64,000 bases of DNA from Atopobium sp. UBA1382 (GTDB lineage Bacteria; Actinomycetota; Coriobacteriia; Coriobacteriales; Atopobiaceae): assembly GCA_002305805.1 (NCBI GenBank), contig DBQY01000015.1:27139-91138 (forward strand), written 5' to 3'. Below the pieces are notes generated by a model. That model saw nothing but the letters and a program-made list of their open reading frames with translations. It was not told where the DNA came from and did no database searches. Positions 26,179 to 34,724 of this stretch are shown piece after piece. Each line of letters starts with the position of its first letter. Position 1 is the first letter of the stretch. The position numbers and the translations under genes were made by a program.

Positions 26179-26192
26179 GACAGCGTGTTGTC
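26179..26192. promoter_or_regulatory. Candidate TetR operator between exporter and regulator genes
   Basis: GACAGCGTGTTGTC is a 14-bp imperfect palindrome (GACA-C-G-TGTC core) 17 bp upstream of the ATPase start in the divergent region. A second GACA/TGTC pair is spread over about 26239-26263. The assignment to the neighbouring TetR protein is by position only. Confidence 0.4.
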
Positions 26193-26302
26193 TACATCGA
26201 AGTATACTGGGGAGGGCGGGCGAGAAGAACCTGCGCTCGACAGGCGCGCCCCAAGTGTCGCGCCCTTCTCGGCTCCGTCACAAAACCTAGGGGGAGTCCG
26301 CC

Positions 26303-26848
26303 ATGAGAAAGCAGCCACAGGTCACCGAGCAGACGCGCGCCAACCTCCGCCAGGCGTTCTGGGGGCTCTACGCCGAGAAGCCCGTCGATAAGATCTCCGT
26401 ACGGGAGATCACCGACCGCGCGGGCTACAACCGCGCGACCTTCTACCTCTACTATCACGACGTCTACGAGCTGCTCGAGGAGATCGAGGGCACGGTGCTC
26501 GGTAACATCGAGCGCCTGGTGCAGGGGCGCCTGCTCCAGGGCGACACGCTCGACTTCTCGCAGCACATGGGCCTCATCCTGCGCCTCGCGCAGCGCTCGC
26601 GCGACTACACGCGCGTCCTTCTGGGCCCGCACGGCGACCCCACGTTCTCGGACCACCTCAAGCAGATCATCAGCCCGCTCGTGGACCGCTTCTTCCTGCC
26701 CAGGGAGAGCCTCGACGAGCAGGCGCGCCGCGTGGTGCGGGAGTTCTACCTCTCCGGCATCCTCGCGATTATCCGAACCTGGACGGCGGACGAGGACCCC
26801 ATGCCCATCGACCAGCTCATCCAGCTCGTCATGCGCATCGTGCAGTGA
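26303..26848 (+). CDS. TetR/AcrR family transcriptional regulator
   Basis: A 181-residue regulator. The N-terminal helix-turn-helix is clear: ANLRQAFWGLYAEKPVDKIS followed by VREITDRAGYNRATFYLYYH (about 12-52). The C-terminal part looks like the TetR_C domain found with proteins of this kind in Firmicutes and Actinobacteria. It is divergent from the giant exporter operon and probably represses it. The ATG has a GGGGGAG ribosome site. Confidence 0.9.
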   Translation: MRKQPQVTEQTRANLRQAFWGLYAEKPVDKISVREITDRAGYNRATFYLYYHDVYELLEEIEGTVLGNIERLVQGRLLQGDTLDFSQHMGLILRLAQRSRDYTRVLLGPHGDPTFSDHLKQIISPLVDRFFLPRESLDEQARRVVREFYLSGILAIIRTWTADEDPMPIDQLIQLVMRIVQ

Positions 26849-26857
26849 GGCGCGGCC

Positions 26858-27703
26858 CTAGTTCTTGGCAAAGAAGGCGAGCGCGATGGCGCCCGGGCCC
26901 ACGTGCGTGCCGATCGTGGCGCCCACGGACGTGATCGGCAGCTCGTCCTCGGCGACCCTGCCCTCCCAGATGGCGCGGTTGTCGTCCAGGTACTTCCACA
27001 GCACCTTGTCCGAGAGGCCCGTGTAGCCCAGCAGGACCGGCATGGTGAAGTCGATGCCGAACCTCTCGACCTGCTGGTGCAGCTGGCTGCGACCGTTCTT
27101 GGAGCCGCGCGCCTTGCCGAGCATCACGACCCCGCCGTCCTGCACGCCCACGACGGGCTTGATCGAGAGCACCTCGCCGATCATGCCCACGCTCTTGGGG
27201 ATGCGGCCGCCGCGGCGCAGGTACTCCAGGGTGTCGAGCAGCGCGAGCAGGCGGACGCGGCCCACGGCCGCCTCCACCCGCTCGGCGATCTCGGCGGCGC
27301 CGAGGCCCTCGTCGACGAGGCGCAGAGCGTAGAGCACGAGGATGCCCTGACCGATCGTGGCGTTCTTGCCGTCCACCACGTGGACCTCGGGGTAGCCCGC
27401 CGCCGCGGTCACGGCGCTCTGGTAGGTGCCGGAGAGCGCGGAGGACAGCGTGATCACCACGGCCTCGTCGCCCGCGGCCCGGGCCTGGTCGAAGAGCTGC
27501 TGGTAGGCGAAGGGCGTGGCCTGGCTCGTCTTGGGCAGCTCGTCGCTCTCGACGAGCAGCTCGTAGAAGCGGTCGTTGGTGAGGTCCACGCCGTCGGCGT
27601 AGGTGGTGTCCCCGAAGGTGATGCCCAGCGGCAGCACCGTGAGGCGCGGGTCGCTCTGGTCGGGGACGTCGAAGCCGGAGTCGGTGATGATGCGGACGGC
27701 CAT
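26858..27703 (-). CDS. DegV family fatty-acid-binding protein
   Basis: A 281-residue DegV/FakB-like protein. Family marks are the opening AVRIITDSGFDVPDQ, LPLGITFGDTTYADGVDL near 26-43, the lipid-site motif KTSQATPFAYQQLF near 60, ITLSSALSGTYQSA near 85 and DTLEYLRRGGRIPKSVGMIG near 155-175. DegV proteins bind long-chain fatty acids, and FakB members present them to the kinase FakA. No fakA gene is in the window. It follows a MarR-type gene by 36 bp and is probably co-transcribed with it. Confidence 0.93.
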   Translation of the reverse strand: MAVRIITDSGFDVPDQSDPRLTVLPLGITFGDTTYADGVDLTNDRFYELLVESDELPKTSQATPFAYQQLFDQARAAGDEAVVITLSSALSGTYQSAVTAAAGYPEVHVVDGKNATIGQGILVLYALRLVDEGLGAAEIAERVEAAVGRVRLLALLDTLEYLRRGGRIPKSVGMIGEVLSIKPVVGVQDGGVVMLGKARGSKNGRSQLHQQVERFGIDFTMPVLLGYTGLSDKVLWKYLDDNRAIWEGRVAEDELPITSVGATIGTHVGPGAIALAFFAKN

Positions 27704-27739
27704 GGTCTTCCCTTCTTCCCGCCCAGCAAGACCCGGGCG

Positions 27740-28186
27740 CTAGCGCCCGAAGGTCCTGAGCTTCTCGAGGATGTGGTTGAGCGAATCGTACATCTGCATG
27801 CGCTGGCGCAGGGCAAGCTCCCCGCCGGCCTCGTCGAGGACTCGGTGAATGATGTCGTCGAGTGGGCGTGCGGCCTCGTAGCCCCTCTCGGTGAGGCGGA
27901 TGGGGGCGCGGTAGCGCGAGGCGTCGTCGTCGGAGCCCCCCACCTCGACGAAGCCGTCCTCGGCGAGATGGGCCACGGTGCGCGACACGGCGGCACGGCT
28001 CACGTCCACCATGCGCGCCAGCTCGGCGGCGGTGAGGCCGTCGGGGTGCTTGACGAGGTAGTAGAGGCACATGACGTCCGCGCCGCGAAAGCCCAGGCGG
28101 CGCGCCTCGGCGTTCTTGATGCGCTGGATCTCCTTGCTCAGGGCGCTGATGATGCCCACGAAGTCCTCGAAGCGGCTCTCCTCCAC
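27740..28186 (-). CDS. MarR family transcriptional regulator
   Basis: A 148-residue winged-helix protein. The recognition region is LTAAELARMVDVSRAAVSRT followed by VAHLAEDGFVEVGGSDDDAS, and the wing is RYRAPIRLTERG. I choose the GTG at 28186 because GGGGGAGG lies 6 bp before it; a longer frame to 28213 runs into the operator. It is the first gene of a marR-degV unit, and two matching 16-bp palindromes overlap its promoter, so it is probably autoregulated and may answer to fatty acids. The MarR-DegV pairing supports a lipid link but does not prove it. Confidence 0.88.
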   Translation of the reverse strand: MEESRFEDFVGIISALSKEIQRIKNAEARRLGFRGADVMCLYYLVKHPDGLTAAELARMVDVSRAAVSRTVAHLAEDGFVEVGGSDDDASRYRAPIRLTERGYEAARPLDDIIHRVLDEAGGELALRQRMQMYDSLNHILEKLRTFGR

Positions 28187-28204
28187 GGCGCCTCCCCCGT
28201 CGCT

Positions 28205-28249
28205 TGTTAACACGTCAACAGTATCGGCGGAGTTGTTACCCTGTCAACA
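28205..28249 (-). promoter_or_regulatory. marR promoter with two MarR-type operators
   Basis: TGTTAACACGTCAACA (28205-28220) and TGTTACCCTGTCAACA (28234-28249) are similar 16-bp palindromes 29 bp apart. On the minus strand the second covers a TTGACA -35 box, followed after 16 nt by GATACT as -10, and the first lies just past the -10. This is a typical autorepression layout. Confidence 0.65.
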
Positions 28250-28348
28250 TTTGACGCGCACTCACCACGGTTCCGTCACGCCGCTCGCGCGTCCCGGTCT
28301 TCTCGCCCACGCATTCGGGTATCTCAAGGGAAGCGAGAAAGGCGACGA

Positions 28349-29494
28349 ATGGACCTCTTCGGTTATCTGGAAACGGCGCTCGACGGCTTTGACGAGCGCC
28401 CGCTGGGCCCGGTGGACTCGGCGGCGCTCTCCCAGTTTTGCATGGTGCGCGGCGAGGGCGTCATCCCCGCCGCGCTGTGGCGGGGCAGTGCCGGGGAGCG
28501 CCTGCGCGCCTGGGCCAGCCGCCCGGCGCGCTTCTCCGACCTGCTGCGGGCAGAACGCTTTGACGGCCTCTTCTGCGGCCTTGCCCCCGAGGGCGTGAAG
28601 CGCGAGCTGGCGGCGCTCGTGGCGAGCCCGCGCTTCCGCCGCCTCGAGCTCAGGGACTACGCCTCCCGCTTCGACGAGGCGGAGCACGTCCAGTTCTCGG
28701 CGACAACCTTCGTGTGGCGCTCCCCCGCCGGGCACGACCAGGACTTCGCCTACATCGGCTTCCGTGGAACCGACGACACGTTCACCGGCTGGCGCGAGAA
28801 CTTCGACATGGCCGTGGACCCGCCGGTTCCGGCACAGCGCATGGCGGCAGACTACCTGAGCTCCGTCGCCCGCTACCTGCCGCGTCGCCTCTACGTGGGC
28901 GGCCACTCCAAGGGAGGAAACCTCGCCACGTACGCGGCGCTGCGCGCGCCCGAGGACGTCCGTGTGCGCATCGAGCGCGTCTTCGACCATGACGGCCCCG
29001 GCTTCAAGGCTGGCTTCCTGGACGAGAAGGACTTCGAGTGCGTGCGCGGCCTCATCCATCGCACCGTCCCCGAGGAGTCCGTGGTTGGCATGCTCATGGA
29101 CACGCCCGTCGAGCCGCGCGTGGTCCGCAGCGCCGCCCGCGGCGCGGAGCAGCACGACGTCTTCACCTGGGAGATCGACGGTGATGACTTTGCCTACGCT
29201 GACGAGCTCTCACCCTCGGCGGTGTTCGCGCACGAGCTCATGGACGACTGGCTCGCGTCGCTCACGCCCGAGGAGACGCCTCGTGTGGTGGACGCGCTCT
29301 TCCACGCGCTCGAGGCGTCCGGCGCGCCGAGCGTGGGCGCCGTGATCTTCAGCGGGGCGGATGCCCCCGCGCTTATCGGCGAGGCTGCGCGCAACCTCGA
29401 CCAGGAGTCGCGCGACGTGCTCGCCCCGGCGCTCGGCAAGCTCGCGGCCTCGGCTGCGCGAGCAGGTGCCAAGGGGCTGTCGGGGCTGTTCTAG
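28349..29494 (+). CDS. DUF2974 (Mbeg1-like) alpha/beta hydrolase
   Basis: A 381-residue cytoplasmic protein of the DUF2974 family, common in Gram-positive gut bacteria and distantly related to class 3 lipases. The nucleophile elbow is VGGHSKGGNLATYAAL near 185-200 (Ser in GHSKGG), preceded by YIGFRGTDDTFTGWRENF, which resembles the oxyanion region of lipases. FDHDGPGF near 215 probably holds another active-site residue. The substrate is not known. It is divergent from the marR-degV unit, so it may share that regulation and act on lipids. Confidence 0.88.
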   Translation: MDLFGYLETALDGFDERPLGPVDSAALSQFCMVRGEGVIPAALWRGSAGERLRAWASRPARFSDLLRAERFDGLFCGLAPEGVKRELAALVASPRFRRLELRDYASRFDEAEHVQFSATTFVWRSPAGHDQDFAYIGFRGTDDTFTGWRENFDMAVDPPVPAQRMAADYLSSVARYLPRRLYVGGHSKGGNLATYAALRAPEDVRVRIERVFDHDGPGFKAGFLDEKDFECVRGLIHRTVPEESVVGMLMDTPVEPRVVRSAARGAEQHDVFTWEIDGDDFAYADELSPSAVFAHELMDDWLASLTPEETPRVVDALFHALEASGAPSVGAVIFSGADAPALIGEAARNLDQESRDVLAPALGKLAASAARAGAKGLSGLF

Positions 29495-29509
29495 GGGCGG
29501 CGGCGAGAA

Positions 29510-29535
29510 GGGCGGAGCACCCGAGCGCTCCGCCC
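29510..29535. terminator. Bidirectional hairpin between convergent genes
   Basis: GGGCGGAGC (29510-29518) and GCTCCGCCC (29527-29535) form a 9-bp stem with an 8-nt loop in the 69-bp gap between the DUF2974 gene and the PepSY lipoprotein gene. Confidence 0.6.
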
Positions 29536-29563
29536 CATCCGATCGGGGAGCATGTGCCGTCGG

Positions 29564-30352
29564 TTAGTCGTCCCAGTCGTCGCGGTCGTAGCGATCGTCA
29601 CGCCAGTCGTCCCAGTCGTCACGACCATCCCAGTCGTCGTTGCCGTCGATGTCGGCCTCGAGGACCTTGCCGGTCCTCGCGTCGACCTCGTATTCGTACT
29701 CGACGCCACCCGACGTGAACTCGAGCTCGTAGATGCCGTCGTCGAGCTCGTACTCATGGTCGTTGAACGAGGCCTCGCTCAGGCCGAGCTGGGCGAGCAC
29801 GATGTCCTTTGCGGCATCGATGCCGATGTAGCCGCGCTCATCGAGCTGCTCGGGGGCAACGGAGAGCGTGTCGGACCGCAGGCCAAAGCCGCTGACCGTC
29901 GAGCGAACGTCGCTCTCGATGCCCGTGAGGAAGTCGTCCCCGGGGTACTCCGACCCCTGCTCGAGCTTGACGACGATGTTGCGGTCGTGGCCGTCGATCG
30001 TCTGGTTGAAGTGCCCGGACTCGTAGATCTCGGTCACGAGCTCGGATACGACCTCACGACACTCCCTGCCCTCGAACCCGCCGTAGCCGTCCGCGATGTC
30101 CCTGCCCTCATCGTTGACGCCCTCGACCTCGGTCACAAGGCCCCGCTCGTCATACTCGACCTCGATCTCGGGGTTGACGCTCAGGAGCAGGACGCCCGCC
30201 GCTCTCGTCGAAGCCGTCTCCGTAGACGTTCCCGTCGGGGAGCTCTGAGCGGTCCCCGAAGCCGTTCCGCACCCTCCCAGGGTTGCCACTAGGGCGGCGC
30301 CGACGGCCGCGGTCGCGATGATGCCCCTCATCTTCAGGCTCGTGGTCTTCAT
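29564..30352 (-). CDS. Lipoprotein with RsgI-like middle domain, PepSY domain and acidic tail
   Basis: A 262-residue exported protein. A signal peptide with lipobox TLGGC occupies residues 1-28. Residues about 50-85 (LLLSVNPEIEVEYDERGLVT, EVEGVNDEGRDI) match the extracytoplasmic domain also present in the adjacent RsgI. A PepSY domain follows near 175-240 (YIGIDAAKDIVLAQLGLSEA; YEYEVDARTGKVLEADID). The last 25 residues are mostly Asp, Trp and Arg. It has a SigI-type promoter almost identical to that of sigI, so it is probably part of the SigI regulon and may modulate the anti-sigma factor or sense the same envelope signal. This role is inferred. Confidence 0.82.
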   Translation of the reverse strand: MKTTSLKMRGIIATAAVGAALVATLGGCGTASGTAQSSPTGTSTETASTRAAGVLLLSVNPEIEVEYDERGLVTEVEGVNDEGRDIADGYGGFEGRECREVVSELVTEIYESGHFNQTIDGHDRNIVVKLEQGSEYPGDDFLTGIESDVRSTVSGFGLRSDTLSVAPEQLDERGYIGIDAAKDIVLAQLGLSEASFNDHEYELDDGIYELEFTSGGVEYEYEVDARTGKVLEADIDGNDDWDGRDDWDDWRDDRYDRDDWDD

Positions 30353-30392
30353 GGTGTCCTCCTTGGTGGTTGAGCCCTCATCTTGCCGTACG

Positions 30393-30431
30393 GTGAGAGA
30401 ATGCGCGGGCGCCCCCTCAAAAGCGGGGTCG
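30393..30431 (-). promoter_or_regulatory. Putative SigI promoter of the PepSY lipoprotein gene
   Basis: On the transcribed strand CGACCCCG is followed after exactly 17 nt by GCGCATTCTCTCAC. The sigI gene has the same two blocks with the same spacing (31950-31988). The conservation outside any coding region points to recognition by the same sigma factor. Confidence 0.7.
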
Positions 30432-30453
30432 CCCCAAAAACTTTTTCTCCCGG

Positions 30454-31196
<743 letters not shown>

Positions 31197-31200
<4 letters not shown>

Positions 31201-31937
31201 CGCCCGTCACCCCCTGTTGGGACGATTCTCCGCAGATGCCCGCGAATGATCTCGAACCCGTTCGTAAAGGCGAGAAGAACTGCCACGAGGTAGCGACGAT
31301 GGCGTTCTATCGTCTTTCTCTCCACCCCCGAGCCGCGGGAGAGCTCTGCCACGGGCAGCCTCCTCGTCTGCAGCAGGCGATCGAGCAGCTCCGGGTTCTT
31401 GCGCGCGCAATCGAGCACGCACTGGCACGCCTCGAGCGTGCGCCGCTGCTTGGGACAGTTCTCGGAAACGTCGAGGAAGGTCAGGCCAAAGGACCCGAGC
31501 TCGGCGCCAAACTGGATAATCTCCTGACGGGAGGCGTCCCGCGCCTGGCGCTCATCGAGCTCGTCCCGCTCGGAGGCGATCGTCTCCGCGAGCGGGCGCC
31601 CGTCCCCGTCGCCGCCATCGGAGCGCCTCTCGTCAAGGGAGATGACGTCGGCATGGCGGCGTTCCCTGCGCGCAAAGTCCAGGAGACGGTGGCGCATGCT
31701 CATCGATGCGAACGCCAGGAATGCCCCCCGCGCCCGGTCGTACGAGAGCACCGCCTCGTGGAATGCGAACATGGCAATCCCCAGCTCGTCATCTCTCCCC
31801 TGCTGCGGCGACCGGCCCATGAACTTGGCGGTCTCCGCCTTGATGAACGGGAGATAGTCACGCACCAGGTCATCCGCGCAACGAGGGTCCCGTTTTGCCG
31901 CAAGGACCCGGGCCACCAGATCCCCGTCCCGTTTCAT
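31197..31937 (-). CDS. sigI: RNA polymerase sigma factor SigI
   Basis: A 246-residue sigma factor of the SigI type. Region 2 is visible as DDLVRDYLPFIKAETAKFMG to DELGIAMFAFHEAVLSYDRA, then RGAFLAFASMSMRHRLLDFA, and region 4 as RRLPVAELSRGSGVERKTIE followed by RHRRYLVAVLLAF. SigI factors are controlled by membrane RsgI and respond to heat or extracellular polysaccharide in Bacillus and Clostridium. The start at 31937 has a GGAGG site. The gene forms a two-gene operon with rsgI (ATGA overlap) and has a promoter like that of the PepSY lipoprotein gene, so it probably drives its own transcription. Confidence 0.88.
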
Positions 31938-31949
31938 CGTGTCCTCCAT

Positions 31950-31988
31950 GTGAAAGAATGCGCACGGCACACCCCGATTTCGGGGTCG
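31950..31988 (-). promoter_or_regulatory. Putative autoregulatory SigI promoter of sigI-rsgI
   Basis: CGACCCCG, 17 nt, then GCGCATTCTTTCAC on the transcribed strand, matching 30393-30431 block for block and ending only 12 bp before the sigI start codon. A CCCCGaaatCGGGG hairpin overlaps the upstream block. Confidence 0.7.
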
Positions 31989-32131
31989 CAGCGAAAGTTG
32001 TCCGAATACCTCAGGTTACCGGCCCGGAGAAGCCGGGATGTAAGCCATGCGTAAGCAACGGCGAGAGGCATGCCGTTCCGTGAAAGGCGCACAATGGAGG
32101 GTGAGAAGAGCCGTCCGCTAGGGGGGTGCGC

Positions 32132-34000
32132 ATGCCCACGCCGCTCGACATACTCCGCGAGACCTTTGGCTACCCGGAGTTTCGTCCCCATCAGGCGGAG
32201 ATCGTGGACGCCGCGCTCTCGGGCCGCGACGTGCTCGCCGTCATGCCCACCTCCGCCGGCAAGTCGATCTGCTACCAGGTTCCGGCGCTACTGCTGGACG
32301 GGCTCGCGATCGTGGTCTCCCCGCTCATCTCGCTCATGGCGGACCAGGTGGGCGCGCTGCGCCAGATGGGCGTGGCGGCAAGCTACCTCAACTCCACGCT
32401 CGGGGCCGCCGAGCGCGCCGACGTGCTCCACGGCGTGGCCTCCGGCGCACTGCGCCTCGTCTACGTGGCGCCCGAGCGGCTCGACGACCCCGCCTTCGCG
32501 GAGACCGTCGCCGCGCGCGGCGTGAGCCTGCTCGCCGTGGACGAGGCGCACTGCATCTCCCAGTGGGGCAACGACTTTAGGCCAAGCTACCAGCGAATCA
32601 TTGACTTCCTGGAGGCCCTCCCCGGACGCCCGCCGGTCATGGCGCTCACGGCCACGGCCACCCGTGCCGTGCGGCGCGACATCCGGGAGGCGCTCGCGCT
32701 GCGCGACCCGCTCGTGGTCCTCGCCAGCTTCGACCGTCCCAACCTGTTCTTCTCGGTGGAGCGCCCCCGCGGGCATGCCGAGAAGGACCGCATGCTCGTA
32801 GCCTTCTGCCGCGAGCGGGCCGAACGCTCGGGAATCGTCTACTGTTCGAGCCGGCGCGCCGTCGAGGAGGTCTGCGAACTGCTGCGGGGCGAGGGGCTGG
32901 CCGCCACGCGCTACCACGCGGGGCTCGCGGCGGGCGAGCGCGAACGCAACCAGGACGACTTCCTCTACGATCGGGCCCGCGTGATGGTGGCGACCAACGC
33001 CTTTGGCATGGGGATCGACAAGTCCAACGTGAGCTATGTTGCCCACTACAACCTGCCGCTCTCGCTGGAGAACTACTACCAGGAGGCAGGGCGCGCCGGC
33101 CGCGACGGAACGCGCGCCGACTGCCTCCTGCTTTACTCTCCCGGCGACGTCCATACGGCGGAGTTCCTGCTCTCCCGCAGCGAGCCACGCGACGACCTCA
33201 CGCCCGGGCAGCGCACCCTCCTCGCCGAGCGCGACGCCGAGCGTCTGCGCCAGATGGTCTTCTACGCCACCACCACGGAGTGCCTGCGCGCCCACATCCT
33301 GCGCTACTTCGGCGAGGAGGCGCCCGCGTACTGCGGAAGCTGCGGCAACTGCCTCACGGACTACGAGGAGACCGACGCCACCGAGGACGCCCTCAAGGTC
33401 GTGAGCTGCGTGGCGCGCATCGCGCAGCGCGGGCGAAGCGCCGGGGCCAGCATGGTCGCGGACGTGCTGCGCGGCTCGCGCTCGGCGCGGGTGCGGCAGC
33501 GCGGCTTCGACACGCTGTCAACCTACGGCATCATGACGGACGCGCCCGCGGCGCGCGTGCGCGCCGTTATTGACGAGCTGGTCTTCCGCGGGGTGCTCGC
33601 GCGCGCGGGCGGCGATTACCCCACGGTCGCGCTCACCGCGAGCTCGGGCGCGTTCCTGCGGCGCGAGGCGCCCTGGGACGAGCCGTTCGTCCTCAAGGTG
33701 GCGCGCGGCAGGCACAAGGCCGAGCGCGTGCCCGCGGCTCCCGCGAAGACGCGCGCCGCGACCGACGCCTCCGAGCTGGACGCCGCCGGCCAGGAGCTCT
33801 ACGCGCGCCTGGCGTCCCTGCGCGGCGAGCTCGCCCGCGAGCAGGGCGTTCCCGCCTACATCGTCTTCTCAAATGCCGCGCTGGTGGACATGTGCGCCAA
33901 GCGACCGCGCACGCCCGAGGAGTTCCTCGGCGTCTCCGGCGTGGGAGCCAAGAAGGCGGAGCGCTACGGCGAGGCGTTTCTCGCCGAGATCAACAAGTAG
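32132..34000 (+). CDS. recQ: ATP-dependent DNA helicase RecQ
   Basis: A 622-residue superfamily 2 helicase. Motif I is MPTSAGKSICYQ near 38-49, motif II DEAHCISQWGNDFRP near 143-157 (DEAH), motif III TATAT near 180 and motif VI QEAGRAGRDG near 318. The RecQ zinc-binding subdomain supplies Cys residues in YCGSCGNCLTDY near 405. A winged-helix RQC part and a C-terminal HRDC domain (CAKRPRTPEEFLGVSGVGAK) complete the family layout. It unwinds DNA in recombination and repair. ATG 32132 is preferred over the GTG two codons earlier; both share the GGGGGG ribosome site. Confidence 0.95.
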   Translation: MPTPLDILRETFGYPEFRPHQAEIVDAALSGRDVLAVMPTSAGKSICYQVPALLLDGLAIVVSPLISLMADQVGALRQMGVAASYLNSTLGAAERADVLHGVASGALRLVYVAPERLDDPAFAETVAARGVSLLAVDEAHCISQWGNDFRPSYQRIIDFLEALPGRPPVMALTATATRAVRRDIREALALRDPLVVLASFDRPNLFFSVERPRGHAEKDRMLVAFCRERAERSGIVYCSSRRAVEEVCELLRGEGLAATRYHAGLAAGERERNQDDFLYDRARVMVATNAFGMGIDKSNVSYVAHYNLPLSLENYYQEAGRAGRDGTRADCLLLYSPGDVHTAEFLLSRSEPRDDLTPGQRTLLAERDAERLRQMVFYATTTECLRAHILRYFGEEAPAYCGSCGNCLTDYEETDATEDALKVVSCVARIAQRGRSAGASMVADVLRGSRSARVRQRGFDTLSTYGIMTDAPAARVRAVIDELVFRGVLARAGGDYPTVALTASSGAFLRREAPWDEPFVLKVARGRHKAERVPAAPAKTRAATDASELDAAGQELYARLASLRGELAREQGVPAYIVFSNAALVDMCAKRPRTPEEFLGVSGVGAKKAERYGEAFLAEINK

Positions 34001-34122
34001 CCCCAACAGCTCCGGTCGCGTACGCCCCCCATGGCCCTGATGGAAATGGCGCCGCTGTTTTCGCAGGCAAAGGCATCGTCCGCGCTCCATGGGCGCAGGA
34101 AGGGTGCACACGGCCGGAAAAC

Positions 34123-34647
34123 TCACAGCCCCACGGTGTAGAGCGGCTTGTAGCGAGCGCCGTCGGGCTCAAGGATGCTGCGGAAGAGCGTGACGCGGCG
34201 CCCCTCGTCAGGCAGTGGGAAGGCGAGGTCGCCAAGCTCGATGCGCGGCACGCGGACACGGCGCGCAAGGGTGACGTGCGGAAGGAAGCCCTTCTCGTCA
34301 TACGTCAAGCCTCGCGCCGCGACCTCCTCGCGCACGCGGCGAGCGAGGAGGTCCAGCTCCCCGGAGCGGCGCATCCCCAGCCAGAGCGTGGTGGCACGGC
34401 CACGACCAAACGTGCCGAGACCCTCTGCCACAAGCTCGGGGCGGCCCGGGCCGGCGCATGCCGCCTCGAGCGCGTCCGTTGCGGCGCGCGCCCCGGCCTC
34501 GTCCACCTCGCCGAGAAACGCCAGCGTGAGATGGTGGTTTCCCTCCGCCACGAAGCGACCCTCGCAGACGGCGGCCAGCTGCCGCGACAGCGCGGCGACC
34601 TCGTCCGCGAACGCCTCCGGCAGTTCCAGCGCAATGAACGCCCGCAT
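34123..34647 (-). CDS. thpR: RNA 2',3'-cyclic phosphodiesterase ThpR
   Basis: A 174-residue 2H phosphoesterase. The two catalytic HxT motifs are NHHLTLAFLGEV near 37-48 and FLPHVTLARRVRVP near 121-134. The family opens RNA 2',3'-cyclic phosphates and was earlier called 2'-5' RNA ligase. The ATG at 34647 (MRAFIALELPEAF) has a GGAGG site and matches the family N-terminus. It is divergent from the LexA-boxed polymerase gene. Confidence 0.92.
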   Translation of the reverse strand: MRAFIALELPEAFADEVAALSRQLAAVCEGRFVAEGNHHLTLAFLGEVDEAGARAATDALEAACAGPGRPELVAEGLGTFGRGRATTLWLGMRRSGELDLLARRVREEVAARGLTYDEKGFLPHVTLARRVRVPRIELGDLAFPLPDEGRRVTLFRSILEPDGARYKPLYTVGL

Positions 34648-34698
34648 GGCACCCTCCTCGAATTCGTCCCGCGCCTCCGCTATGATGGGTTCCATCAT

Positions 34699-34712
34699 AG
34701 AACACATGTTTG
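34699..34712. promoter_or_regulatory. LexA (SOS) box
   Basis: AGAACACATGTTTG fits the Gram-positive/actinobacterial SOS consensus CGAACRNRYGTTYG at 13 of 14 positions. It lies 12 bp before the Y-family polymerase start codon and just downstream of a TATGAT -10 box (34681-34686), so LexA would block transcription. Confidence 0.8.
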
Positions 34713-34724
34713 GAGACGGGGGAC

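Noticed and set aside
31985..32110. Structured leader between sigI and recQ, with CCGGC/GCCGG and GGGATGTAAGCC strings that faintly recall a c-di-GMP (GEMM) riboswitch.
   Set aside because: The conserved GEMM core and the closing helix could not be found on either strand, and the downstream gene (recQ) is not a usual target.
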